Source: Pyrus communis
Lineage: Eukaryota > Streptophyta > Magnoliopsida > Rosales > Rosaceae
Direction of reading: 5' to 3'
DNA length: 64,000 nucleotides
Assembly: GCF_963583255.1 (NCBI RefSeq)
Contig: NC_084816.1
Location: 7,886,600 to 7,950,599 of the forward strand
The notes under the pieces were generated by a model. It had not been told where the DNA came from. It searched no databases and saw only the letters and a list, made by a program, of their open reading frames with translations. Position 1 is the stretch's first letter; each line of letters starts with the position of its first letter. The translations under genes and the position numbers were made by a program. This document shows, piece by piece, positions 1 through 11,625 of this stretch.

Positions 1-204
1 GGATTTTCAAGCCTACACGTGGACAACAACTGGGTGACGTGGAGCGCGTGTGGCCGTTTGGCTTCACACGAGGACAACCCGCTCTGATACCATGATGAAA
101 TTGAGGTTCCACCATAAAACCAATTGGCAATATGGGGAGTAGCCCAAGACCATATAAGCACATAGCAAACCTTGTCCCTCACCGATGTGGGACAACTCTC
201 AACA
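1..204 (-). mobile_element. TRIM retrotransposon, 5' LTR and primer binding site, inside MLO intron 3
   Basis: Read on the minus strand, an LTR of about 112 bp (204 down to 93) begins TGTTGAGAGTTGTCCCACAT and ends TTTCATCA. It is followed at once (92-81) by TGGTATCAGAGC, the primer binding site for initiator tRNA-Met. The internal part continues off the window. The short LTR with a classic PBS points to a terminal-repeat retrotransposon in miniature. The second LTR and target duplication are not visible. Confidence 0.7.
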
Positions 205-225
205 GGACATTCGTATAGTTCCTAC

Positions 226-1064
226 CTTTGCTGCACATTTATCGGTGCTAGCAGCCGCCAGAACACGGCGTGCGCCACCGCCAGTCTCGTTAAACAGTGA
301 GAGCAATCTCCTACCCGGGATTTCATCCTCATACTCCACATTCTCTTTCTTATTCAATTTGTTTTCTGGCTTCTTGCCGCATGGATGCCAAGTGTTGCCA
401 ATTTTCTGTGATATGCATATGTTTGATATCGGTCCTTGTCCCACAGTTAAGAGCAAGGATATGAACCCCAATAGCATAAGCTCTATTTACACCACAAACA
501 CAAACACAAACAAAACATATGTATTAGCTCAATATTCTTAATATTAACTCTCACTAAATTAATGAGCGGGAAATGATTTCAACACCAATTTTCTCCTCTT
601 GGACAACTCGGATTATTTATAGCCTTTTGATGGGGAAAAAAAAAAAAAATCAAAGAATCAAGAAACGAAAAATGGACCGCATATGTGCAGAAAGAAAAAA
701 GTGGTGTCCATAAATCATTTTCCGTAATCAGTTAGTCTATGATTCGACATGTGTTACCTGATTTGATCTTTTCCAGTGCTTCATAAAGAGCTCTTTTGTG
801 CTTCTTCTTTAACCACTGCAAAAATGGTGAAAGAATATATGTAATATTGAAATTAAAACCCAGGAGAGTTAACTAATTGAAGAACAGAAAGTCTGTCCGA
901 AAACCCGAATTAATGAACTTTCATTTATAGTATGATTTTACCTTTGCTATAAGTTCGATTATATGTTCAATGATTATAGAAATTAAGACCAAAACAAAAC
1001 AGACTACGGCAACAGCCCATGTTGGCGTTTGCTCTAATGACCTTCCTGACGTTGCCGCTGCCAT
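226..1064 (-). CDS. MLO-like protein, clade V-like, first three exons only (gene runs off the left edge)
   Basis: Minus-strand exons: 942-1064 (41 codons, ATG at 1064), 758-815 (58 nt) and 226-482 (257 nt). All have GT-AG borders. The phases (0, 1, 0) match those of the complete MLO gene at 42262, and the 58-nt second exon has identical length. About 146 residues are visible: a short extracellular N-terminus with [13 protein letters not shown] leading TM1, a basic cytoplasmic stretch ([14 protein letters not shown]), TM2 ([16 protein letters not shown]), then the first extracellular loop with its conserved cysteines (NICIS, HPCG, DKCAAK) and a GRRLL segment. MLO proteins are plasma-membrane seven-TM proteins. 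Clade V members of dicots are powdery mildew susceptibility factors. The clade call is inference from wording around TM1, TM2 and the loop. Later exons lie left of the window. A TRIM element begins 21 bp after the intron 3 donor. A possible TATA (CTATATTA, near 1145-1156) lies about 85 bp upstream of the ATG. Confidence 0.88.
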
Positions 1065-1236
1065 GCTTCTGAATTAAGTTGCCCAATTGACAATGAACAA
1101 TGGACTGGAAAAATCCAAGTGATCAAATATCATGAAAGATGAAGGTAATATAGAGGTTGCGGGTGCAGTTGAAATGATCCTAAAGAAATAAAAATAGAAG
1201 CGAGTGCAGCGGATGGTTTTGGACTTTTGGACGCGT

Positions 1237-1237
<1 letters not shown>

Positions 1238-1273
<36 letters not shown>
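1238..1273. repeat. (GA)n microsatellite
   Basis: About 36 bp of pure GA, roughly 175 bp upstream of the minus-strand MLO start, so CT-rich on the gene's strand. It could lie in the promoter or 5' leader of that gene. Confidence 0.9.
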
Positions 1274-1276
<3 letters not shown>

Positions 1277-2090
1277 CTTGAATGAGTCCTTGACCTGATA
1301 CAAAAATCAAATACAGATTTCTTTGACTGATTAATACTCGCTCCCTTCATTTTTTTTTTCTTAACATATTTTGTTTTGAAATGTTTGTTTCTTAGCATAT
1401 AGCTGTATTTGTACACGAAAGAGTATGAGTTTGGGTTCCGTTACGCAATGATTCATTCCTGATAATTTAGTATCAAATTCATAATAGGAGACGAAATTTA
1501 AGATTTTTTACTTACAAGTAAAGAAAAATGCTACTAAATCATAATACTAAGTAGTATCGTACCCTCATTAACTTTAACTTAAAATTTGGCTACAATATGC
1601 ATGTGGTCCAATATCCTAGGGGATAAAGTGTTAGGTTCTACCTGCGCTTCGTCGGTTCAAAACTTCCATATCTTAAATTGTAATAGTTTCGAACTCTCCC
1701 TCTTCCTAATAATAGTAAATTTTTTATTTTTATTTTTTATAAAAAATGATTCACACCAAAGATGAATTTGAACCACATTATTGCTAATTCATTATGATGT
1801 TTAACCCACTTTTCTACCCTTTTAATGTAGATAATATCGTTTGTTTAAAAATTAAAAAAAAATTTAAAATAAAAAAAGAAAGTTAGTTCCAATATTGACA
1901 ACCACCGTTAATCACTCCCCCAGTCAACCCCCAGCTTAAATTTCTTTAATATGAGGAATTTGGTAATTCATTTTGTTTCCAAACCTTTGGATCCCAATCC
2001 AAGGGTCCAAAACTGACGACATGTAGATGACATTTCTGGCCTCCTGACGAATTAAGATAATATACTATATTTACAGAACAAACGAAATAG
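1274..2090. other. Upstream intergenic DNA of the MLO fragment
   Basis: AT-rich sequence with no coding signal and no element I can name. It is the promoter side of the minus-strand MLO gene. Confidence 0.5.
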
Positions 2091-2094
2091 AAAT

Positions 2095-2330
2095 GGAAAA
2101 AGGATCCGCGATCCTTTTCTTGGAATCTTAAGAATTTCGTGATCGTGATCGTTCATCGTATATCGTACGGTTAGTTTCCGTTAGATATTATTTATTCTTA
2201 ATTTTAAATTTTAAATTTTAAAATAATTTCTGACCGTACGATATACGATAAACGATTACCATCACAGAATCTCTAAGATCTCATGAAAAATAATATGGCG
2301 AGGATCCTGTAGAAAGGGATCCTCTTTTCC
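2095..2330. mobile_element. MITE / fold-back element with palindromic arms
   Basis: An inverted repeat centres near 2205. CGTATATCGTACGG at 2157-2170 faces CCGTACGATATACG at 2233-2246, and outer arms carry AGGATC motifs at both ends. Non-coding. A TIR-type miniature element is the simplest reading. The family is not identified and no clear target duplication was seen. Confidence 0.6.
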
Positions 2331-2579
2331 ATATAAATGTATGGTTCCGATGTCGTTTATGTTAGTTGACCGATTGATGATGCTGACCGGGGTTAACAAA
2401 TCAAAGAACGAGTGCCAAGTCAATGAAGCATATATATATGTAAATAATTTCAAAGCCGGATCCTTTTCCATAGAAATGTATGGTTCCTATGTCGTATATG
2501 TTAATTGACTGATTGATGAGGCTGACGCGCGCCGGGGGCCAAGTCAATGACGCATATATAAGTAAATAATTTCAAAATT
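2329..2579. repeat. Tandem duplication, two units of about 125 bp
   Basis: Two diverged direct copies, starting near 2329 and 2465. Each begins with CCAT followed by AAATGTATGGTTCC and ends with GTAAATAATTTCAAA. The GC-rich centre of the second (CGCGCCGGGGG) differs from the first. Confidence 0.75.
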
Positions 2580-3444
2580 ATTGTCTACATTTATTGACTT
2601 GGTATGTCCTGAATATTTTCTGCATATACCTACAATAATATTTTTCTTTATCCACAGTTCATACATAGTGATTGATTCTACTTCTTGCAGTAAATCAACA
2701 ATAAAAGTGGAAAATGTAGCTCACTGGTTTTCTCATCGTGCATGCTATGTGCTGTCGGAGACAACCTTAAATTCTTTTAATTTTTTAATCTAAATATGCA
2801 TCGAGAAGCTCTCTTTCCATATAACGGAAGTCAACAGTTTCCAACGTATGCATGACGAAAACTTTGAGTAAATTTTTAATTTTTTTAATTTAAGTAAAAG
2901 AAAAATTATTGGGTGATACTGGAATACAACAGTGTGATAATTAGCTTGGGTATTTCTTTTCTAAGATTAACTTTTTAATAAAAACATCAATAACGTGTGT
3001 ACATAAGTCAAACATACCAGACGTACCCAAGAAATCACACAAACCAAAAGACGCATCTTAATTTCACCATTACAAACTCTTGTGTGGCCATTTTAACTCA
3101 CCACACTTTTAAAACCTTCCTCCAACAAGGCCCCTTATTTTAGGGCTTATTAGCCAAAATGCTTTATGAAATTGTTATGATCCCTTACTTTGGTCTCTAA
3201 CATTGAAAACCGATAGAAATGGTCCTTGAATTTATTCATCATAAATTATTTTGGTATTTTTGTGAAAAAATCTGTCAATATCCTCGTTAAATTGTTATGT
3301 GAGCGGCCACGTGACTACCTTTTAAAATGTATTTTTGCCAAACCAGCCCCTCCACTTAACGATCAGAGAAAATTGTTTGTTTCACGATCTTGGATTCTAA
3401 GATCATTCTAACAAAAAAAAATATTTCGAATCGAGCATCGTTTA
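2580..3444. other. Intergenic DNA, nothing recognised
   Basis: AT-rich, non-coding. Phrases such as 'aaatggtcc' near 3220 resemble the TIR family seen at 7084-8203, but no complete element is visible. Confidence 0.4.
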
Positions 3445-3728
3445 TGTGACATCCCACATCGCTCAGGGGAGTGATTCTTATATGTATATTCCCATCCCTA
3501 CCTAGCACAAGGCCTTTTGGAAGCTCACTGGCTTCGGGTTCTGTAGGAACTCTGAAGTTAAGCGAGAAGGGGGCTAGAGCAATCCCATGATGGGTGACCC
3601 ACTGGGAAGTTGCTCGTGAGTTTCCAAAAACAAAACCGTGAGGGAATGGTAAACCCAAAGTGAACAATATTGTGCTACGGTGGTGGAGCAGGCCCGGGAA
3701 GTGATCCACCCCGGGCCGAGATGTGACA
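3445..3728 (+). mobile_element. Cassandra TRIM solo LTR carrying a 5S rRNA-like segment
   Basis: A 284-bp unit beginning TGTGACATCCCACATCGC and ending GAGATGTGACA. Its centre (about 3528-3617) reads like 5S rRNA, including the internal pol III promoter boxes GAAGTTAAGCGAG and GATGGGTGACCC. An LTR built around a 5S sequence is diagnostic of Cassandra elements. No internal region or second LTR is present, so it is a solo LTR. The flanks GTTTA and ATTTA would be a 5-bp target duplication with one mismatch. A second copy lies at 25323-25609. Confidence 0.88.
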
Positions 3729-6109
3729 ATTTATACATCAAAATGTATAGAACAAATTGATGGTGTGAGTACCGATTAACATATATTCATATGAATTATT
3801 TATTTATTTGATACATTTGGATGACTAAATAATTTCTTCTAGGGATGATCTTCAAATGAAGTTAAGAAATTGAACGGTTCTAACATCTAATCTAATAAAT
3901 CTATCATTTGACTAAAAAAAAGAAAAAGGTGAGAATGCGTCTTTCATAAGGCATAAAATATATTGATTCCCTTCCTGGAAGAATGCAGGTATTAATCAGA
4001 ATGGAATATCGCCATAAATACTAAGTATAACAAATTATAATTGACAACGTTAATAGAAATTTGGAGAGCCTCTCCCTCTCGTATCCTATTACAGTACTGA
4101 TCTCATAGTGCCAATTTGGTTGCCTTTGAAGCTGGTTGGTTTTAGTCTACGAACATATGGATGGAAAGAAGCTCCGACAAACATAAGGTTGCAGGAAAGA
4201 AACTTAAGTCTCTAACCAAGTTTGTCTAGGTTCATTTAGACAAATGATTAGCATTGTCCCATACGTCTGGTACTAGAATTTTAGAAAATGCCATGCAAAA
4301 TAATGACCGTGTCGAAAGCACACTGATTTAGAATTTTAGCCCATTTGACCATTTGACCGTTTATGCATTAGGCTTCTCCTAACTGCGACTTGATGATTGC
4401 CATGTCTTCTTTTTGAGCTTCCAGGAAGCCAGGCATGATATATAATAACACCAAAAAAATATACAAGCTATATATAAGAACTGTACATAATTGGGTATAT
4501 GAAGCAACTAAAAGTAAAAATAATTAAACCAGGGAAAAAAGAACCATACTGTTGATGGGAAAAAAAAATTTACACTTGTACGGGGCAAAAAATAATCCGA
4601 AAAATTATGGACTTGCTACGTGGGTTTTTTCTCGAAGAAGACAAGAATGCTCTCATTAAATTGGCAAGGCTCATTTCCGCTCCACGAGCAGTTCAACCCT
4701 CCTGAAAACATGAGTAGCTGACTACAACCTCATCAAGTTCTCCGACCCATGGCAAGGGAGAAAAAGTCAAAGGTATTAAAGATAGAATTAATTACTAAAT
4801 CTTATTTTTATGTCTTCCTAATTGAAGACTTCATCAAACAAGGAATCACAGTCACATCTAATCAAGAATATTTCTAAGATAATCCCGATAGTTATTTATT
4901 AAATAGTATATTTGATAATTCTTTCCTCATCCATCCTATGGATAACTCATCTTAGTGAATCGGATGTTGACACATGTGGTAAACCTAACTCTTATAAATA
5001 CCACATCTCCACCAATTTCTGATAAGCTTTTGCTACACAATTAAATTCTCTATTGTTAGAGAAACTGACTTAGGCATTGGGAATCAATTGGCCAAACCAC
5101 CCCCACCTCGTGGGCGCGCATGACTTTGTCTTGCAGGTACAAATTTGTCAAAATTGAAGGCAACAAATTTTTGCTACCACAACTTACATATATTAAAATC
5201 ATTCTTCTTCAAAATAGGAAATGTAGCAAACTTGTGCATAATCATAGTGGCTAGAATAAATGTGCTATCTCTTATGGATATGAGTTTGAATCTCTTACTC
5301 ACACGTTGAATTAGCTTAGATAAAATATCCTTGCTGGTATGAAAAAAAAAATAAGAAAAAAAGAAAACATTTATATTTCTAAACTGTTTCCTACTTGAAT
5401 ACCTAACTCAGTCCCCCGTAATTTTATTATTATAAGGAGGTTATTACTTTGTAGAGGTGTAGTTTTAAAAATATAATTTTTTGAACTAGTTATCCTGGAA
5501 AGTAAACAGACGCAAAAGAAGCATGCAAAATTTTAAAATGTAACAATGGAAAAAGATAGACACTTAATCTCTAAAAGCATACAAAAATTTCACGCCTAGA
5601 AGTTTATAAACATGCTTGAGAAGTTAGAAATACTTTGGCTTCAATAGGAAGGTGTCTCAGTCAATCTTGAGAAGGTATTACGTACCTGCAAACTTAAAGA
5701 CGTGACATCAACTCTAACAAAAAAGGCATTGTCCCAACAACTTTAGAGAAATATTTTAGTTTATGTTAAAATTTTATTTGTGACATTGCATAATTTTTAC
5801 TTATTAACAATTATTACTATGTGGAGGTAAACTTCTTTAAGATGAGATCTAAAAAATTATGACTTAGTACAATGTGGAGTTTATTTCTATTTATTATTGG
5901 CTCAAGTTGGGATCAGAAATTTTGTAACCATAAGTAGCTAATATCAGTGCCACCAGTGCCGGAGGGATGAAAGGACTAGGGATAGGCCAAGACCCATCCT
6001 GACATTTTTTTACAACCATCCTCCTATTAGTATTATTCTTTCATTATTCTTTCTTTACAACCCTCCGCATGTTGGTCAACAATACAAAACGAATTGCAAA
6101 CTATCTTTT
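3729..6109. other. Intergenic DNA, no gene recognised
   Basis: About 2.4 kb of AT-rich sequence on both strands without a convincing exon, RNA gene or complete element. Short low-complexity runs only. Confidence 0.45.
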
Positions 6110-6992
6110 TGTTCTGAATATTATCTAATTTGTAATTGTATAAATCTTAAATAAATTTAGTTTCTAGACTATTCATTATTCTAGTGGTTATTTTTGTATA
6201 GCATTATACTTACTTGGAAGACAAGTTGATCATATCCTCTTGGTTTACTATAAAAAAAAGGCATAGACATAGGAAGAATCACACAATCGCTAAACATTCT
6301 ACAATTTATCCTTTCTCTCTCTGCTGCCTCACCCTCTCCATAGGCCACAACGTTATTAGCACGCTCTTTGAAATTATGTCAAACTCAGGGGAGTATTCCA
6401 AATTATACTCACTTGTCCTAATGTATTTTGCATTTTTGCCCTTGGGTTTTTGCTACTTGACTACGTTTTAACAAGGCACCCATCTTAGACTGGTCATACC
6501 CTTATATACGTCTCGTAGTCTTTTAAATTGGCCTTGCATCCAACTCACCGTTTTCCTTATACTATGTTTTTGTCCCATATTAGGTTTTGTCGAAGCTGGG
6601 TTTTGTGAGACTTATGTCCATATGCAAGTTCTATGTCTGAGACTAGCGTGTTTCCAGATCAGTGCGACAAGTCGACTTCTTCAACTTTGCCGAACCTGAT
6701 GTTACATTAACTTGAGTATTTACACATTTTATGGGGAGTGTTATGAAATATTATCTAATATATGATTGTGTAAATCCTAGATAGATTTAAGTTTCTAGAT
6801 TATCCATTATTCTAGTGATTCTTTTCATATAGGATTGTACTTGGAGAACAAGTTAATCCTCTCCTCTTGGTTTACTGTAAATAAAGGCATTAGAATAAGG
6901 AGAATCACACAATCCCTAAGCATCATACAATTTCTTCTTTCTCTCTCTCCTTCCACACCCTGTCTCCCCCTCAGATAACATAAGCCACAACC
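6110..6992 (+). mobile_element. Small non-coding LTR element (TRIM-like)
   Basis: Two direct repeats of about 245 bp (6110-6352 and 6739-6992) enclose some 386 bp. Both begin TGTT, then TGAA and TATTATCTAAT, and end near GCCACAAC. The 5' copy is followed by GTTATTAGCACGCTC, which resembles a copia-type primer binding site. The 3' copy is preceded by the purine tract ATGGGGAGTG. The internal region has no retroelement protein domain. The short reading frames inside it are not conserved. Confidence 0.65.
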
Positions 6993-7083
6993 ATTTTTTC
7001 CTATTTTAAGTTTTAACTTCCAGATCTAATTCCTTATTGACACTAATTCTAATATTTATTATCTTTATATAACATAAATTCAA

Positions 7084-8203
7084 GGGTTTTTATCACAAAT
7101 GGTCCCTGAGATTGACCAAACTCATCAATTTGGTCCCTCACTTTCAAAATCAATCAATGTCGTCCCTGACATTCACTACCTCACATCAATTTGGTCATTC
7201 CGTCAAAATTTCGTCAACTATTCTGTTAGTTTGTATGTGGAGCCCACAAATCCAATCAAATGGTGACATGTAGATTACACAAAATAAGGGTTTTTATCGC
7301 AAATGGTCCCTGACATTGATCCAACTCCTCATTTTGGTCCCTAAGTTTCAAAAATTGATAAATTTGGTCCCTGACTTTCACTACCGCACATGGATTTATT
7401 CCATCCGTTAATGTGGTCCCACTAATCCAATTATATGGCTCAACGTGGATTAATGATAAGAAACTATTTGTTTAAGAGTGAACCAAAAAAAGAGTATTCC
7501 GTGCTGACATTTTTCTCGCATCCCACAACCCCAATTGGAAAAAAAAAAAAAAAAAAATCAATCTAAATTCAAAAAATTCAAATCCAAATTCAATTCAAAT
7601 TTGATAGGATTTAGGATTATAACCAACTAGAAAGAATGAGGAGTGAGTTCAAGAGGCCAAGTACTTTAGTGGTGTCATGGTGCATTCCTTTTCCTTTTGA
7701 GCATGCCCTGATGAAGACGGCGATGACTTTTTTTTTTTTTTTTTTTGCTTCTTTTAGTTTTGGTTTTTAGTTTCTTATTTTACTTTTAGTTTTAAATCTT
7801 AACAAAAAGTTTCTTATAGTTAATCCAAGTGGTGCCATATAATTGGATTAGAGTGACAAAAAATATTGACGAAACTTTAATGGAATGATTAAATTGATGT
7901 ATGGTATTGAAAGTTAGGGACCAGATTTATCGATTTTTGAAACTCAGGGACCAAAATGAGAAGTTGGATCAATGTTAAGGATCATTTGCGATAAAAGCCC
8001 TCATTTTGTGTAATCCATGTGTCACTATTTGATTAGATTTGTGGGTTCCACATACAAACTAACAGAATAGTTGACATAATCTTAATGGAATGACCAAATT
8101 GATGTGCGCTAGTGAATGTTAGGGACGATATTGATTGAATTGAAAGTGATGGACCAAAATGATGAATTTGATCAATCTTAAAGGCCATTTGTGATAAAAA
8201 CCC
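7084..8203. mobile_element. MULE-like long-TIR element (non-autonomous)
   Basis: A 1,120-bp element with terminal inverted repeats of roughly 350-400 bp, starting GGGTTTTTATCACAAATGG and ending with its complement. The flanks are TAAATTCAA (7075-7083) and TAAAATCAA (8204-8212), a 9-bp target duplication with one mismatch, which is the Mutator signature. A second, slightly different copy of the TIR start sits inside each arm (about 7288 and 8001). The centre holds poly-A and poly-T runs and no transposase. Confidence 0.8.
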
Positions 8204-8587
8204 TAAAATCAATAATCTTTAACAGTATGATTAAAAAAACAATAACATTAAACCAGTTAACATTTTTATTTTTATTTTTATTTTTTAAAGTTCATCATTG
8301 ATCTTCCCCTTTCGCGGTGCAACCTAGGAGTAGAAGTCGACAAAACTATTCTTCCCATTTCTTGAAATTTCATATATATTGTCGTTCCAGAATTCAAACA
8401 AATTCAACAAAGAACAATATAATTTATAAAATCTATCTTTTTTTCCATACTTTTTTTATTATTTATCCACTATCTTACCTCTTGCTTAAGTTACTTAACT
8501 TGTCAGAGGCATTGATGATTATTGTGACTTATGATGTTTTGGTTAGTAGTTTGTAAGGAAATTGCTATTCATACATTTATTTTTAGA

Positions 8588-8855
8588 GGTGTGCTATCCA
8601 CACACCTCATTTCACTTCTCACATACTCTTTGATAATTTATGTCCATTGATCTTTTTCAATTCATCCGATGGCCGAAAATTAAAAAGGTGTGTGAGAAGT
8701 AAAATGGGGTGTGTGGATATCACACCCCTATTTTTATCTCTCAACACTCTTGTTAATATTTAGCCATTGATTTTCTGTAATTCATTCGATCCAACGACTA
8801 AAATTTGAGAGATGTGTGTGAGAAGTAAAAATGAGTATGTGGATAACACTACCCG
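8588..8855. mobile_element. MITE with adjacent related arm
   Basis: GAGGTGTGCTATCCACAC at 8587-8604 faces its complement ending at 8730, giving a 143-bp inverted-repeat element. A further stretch to 8855 repeats the GTGTGAGAAGTAAAA arm, as if a second, diverged copy abuts the first. Confidence 0.65.
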
Positions 8856-10694
8856 TTTTGTAATTGCTATCCATCATTTTTTTTTACATTTGTAAAAGGC
8901 CCCTCTCCACATGAAATCGTGGCTCCGCCATAGTGTCAATCAGCTATATAAGCTGATGTGGGTAAGGATTAGGGCCTGATAATTAGGAGCTTAATCAGTG
9001 CGCTTTATTAGATTAGTTAGCTTAATATTATATGTATATATACCATTGTAAACAGGTTTTGTAAGACATTCATTTCATTCGAACAAATATAACTAAAGAG
9101 TTTCTTCCCTCTCTCAACTTCTCTACCTTGTGAAAAATGGAAGTTGGCTGAGTACCATTGACAGAGTGATGATATTTGATGTATGGCAGTTGGTTGAGTA
9201 CCATTTGATATATCTTCAGTCAAGTTCTCTCATGCTTCGCGGGAATGCAATAGTGGCATATAGAATGAAAATGCCACCCAGCCTAGAGGGCATGCATACG
9301 TGGTACTACTATATTACACTATAATTTCTCGTTTGAATGCCGTCTACCCCTGAACCACCATAGGTGGTCCAACTGGACCACCATACAAGCCACTTTTGAA
9401 CAGCATTTCACGCGTTCTCTTTCACTGTTTTTTTCTTTTCTAGAGCACAGAGCACGTTTTCGGTTGATTTCCCATTAACCCATCAAGTCCTGGTTAGTTA
9501 GATTTAGCATTTTTCTTTTTCAAACAAGATAGTATTTCTCTTGGTTTTTCTCAATTCAACTAGTTTCCAATGCATCTTTCCATATGGGGTAGTAGTCTAC
9601 TATATACATCGGAAAAAAGTAGGATCATAAGAGTCAAACTCTGACCATGGAAGAAGGTGCTCCACTAATTAATCAAGTTATACGAAATCTCATCAGTTTA
9701 TGAAACTATGAATTCTGAGTCCTTTTTGTGTTTTCGGGCGTATCAAACAAGAAAAAAGTCTACGTGTTTGATCTTTCCAAAATTAATACCACGTACCCTA
9801 TCTCACAAGGCATCTCAATATAATTAAGCCACTGGACCAAGAAATTAAGCAAGCCTACACCGATAAAAGATCCGGTTTAAATGAAAATCCTTTGGGACCG
9901 TAGCTTTTCAATGTCAAAGAACCATTTAATGTGTTGAAGCTGATATGTTCAAGTTTAAATCCATCAACAAGAGTATCGCAATCATATGCCGTGCAGCTTG
10001 CGAAAAGTTTTGGCTGACACGTTTGTTGCCGGCCGGTTTAGATAACAAAGTTTGTTAACATGTGCAGGTGGTGGACCGTCATGTTGGTTAGAGCATTCTT
10101 TTTCTATTTACTGTGTTCCGAGTAAAATCTCCACATTTTAGTGTCCATTAAAATAGTAATATCGGTTGTATTAAAACAAAAAAATTTGTTAACATGCAAG
10201 TTAGATTTTGTCATTGTCAACTGTTTAAGAGCGATGTCCCTTACTTAGTAAAACATCGCAAATTTTTAAACCAAAAATTCATTAATTGAGATCTCTAAAT
10301 ATAACAAAATGTGCACTATTGGTCCCTTTGTGAGATTTTTCATTGATTTAATTACGCATCAGGGCATAAAATCCACAACCAGTCATGGATTTTCACCCTA
10401 ATTTTGATTTGGCTCCTAAACTTTCACTTTAATTAGTCTAAATTTAGTCTTTAAATACATATTTAGAATTGGATATGTGATATACACACGTGTGCCACAT
10501 CATCAAACTAGCATTTTTTTAATGCAAATATATATTTACAATACAATAGTGGAAGAATAAATTAGTTGAGAAGTTGTTATTCTTGATATTAAGGGTAATA
10601 ACCTCAATCAATATAAATTAGAGGTTATATTGTTCTAGCAACCAAATATAAATTAGAGTGAAAGTTTAAGACGCAATTCTAAATTTAGTCATTT
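8856..10694. other. Intergenic DNA, no gene recognised
   Basis: Non-coding, AT-rich. Short open frames near 9017-9324 overlap on both strands and resemble no family I know. Confidence 0.45.
10380..10690. repeat. Weak fold-back repeat
   Basis: AACTTTCACTTTAATTAG near 10420 faces AATTAGAGTGAAAGTTT near 10660. The arms are diverged, and no terminus or target duplication is clear. Confidence 0.35.
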
Positions 10695-10858
10695 TAAAAA
10701 GGGAATTTTAACGAAAAGCCCACGGTACTGTTCAGTTTAATGAAAAACCACATTTTTACATTAAAAGTCAATCCTGATACTATTCACTTTACCCTTTATT
10801 TTGTCCTTATCATTAAAACTCAAAGTTTTCAAGTCTTTTTCATTAGTTTTCTTTTAAA
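10695..10858. mobile_element. MITE
   Basis: It starts GGGAATTTTAACGAAAAG and ends with the diverged complement (CTTTTTCATTAGTTTTC). About 160 bp and non-coding. Confidence 0.5.
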
Positions 10859-11625
10859 AAAAAAAGGGTTAGAAAGGTGAAAAGCAATACAAGTTCTTCA
10901 CAGTGTGTGTATGGTATGAACTTATGAATGATCCATTAAGATTCAAATCATCCATGCAAAATCGTGTCTGCTGCCAAGTTCCAAGCGGGCACAGTCAGGG
11001 GATAGGATTTCTTATTAACATTGACTCGTAGGCCATGTTCATATACATAGTCCTAACAATGTCACACTTTCAATTTCAGATTACTTCCCGGAAAGATACA
11101 AGAGGAAAAGAAATCATGTGAAATTTGAAAAACAGCATTCAGTCATTAATAATATATAGGTGGTAGAAATTATGTAAAATCGATGCACATATATGGTCCC
11201 ATATTGTTGACATGCGAAGTATTTTTATAATTAAATTTGATTGTATCATATAACATTATAGGGTTAACTGTCTTTAATTTCTAATGAACATCTTGATAAG
11301 AATGGTCAGCTGGAAAAGAGAAATTAATCTTGGAAAAAAATATTGAGGGAAATGGATTCGGTCCGATTAATTATGTGGTATAAACCTTTACCGCTTGATA
11401 TAGAAAAAAAATAAAATAAAACAAGTTTTCATTCAGAACCTCGTTAGTACGAGAGAATTGTATTGATATAAAAAATGAAGTTACAACTAATCAAGGAGGC
11501 ATAACCTTACCTTTTATAAAGCAAGAAAATCAAAATATAGAAAAAGTGGAGGGATGGTATAAACCTTACCCTTCTTTCAAATGAAAATACAAGAAAAAGA
11601 GAGGGAGCATAAAACCTTTCCACTC
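10859..11625. other. Intergenic DNA left of the LINE remnant
   Basis: No gene recognised. Part of it may be the 3' untranslated region of the minus-strand LINE remnant that follows, but I could not place its end. Confidence 0.35.

Noticed and set aside
185..541. 118-codon plus-strand open frame
   Set aside because: It is antisense to exon 3 of the minus-strand MLO gene.
3520..3620. 5S rRNA gene
   Set aside because: The 5S-like sequence is diverged and sits inside a Cassandra LTR with TG..CA-type ends and target duplication, so it is part of the transposon.
3356..3709. 117-codon minus-strand open frame, with a similar one at 25264-25617
   Set aside because: Both are read-throughs of the Cassandra LTR and its 5S-like segment. 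Their mutual similarity comes from the repeat, not from a protein family.
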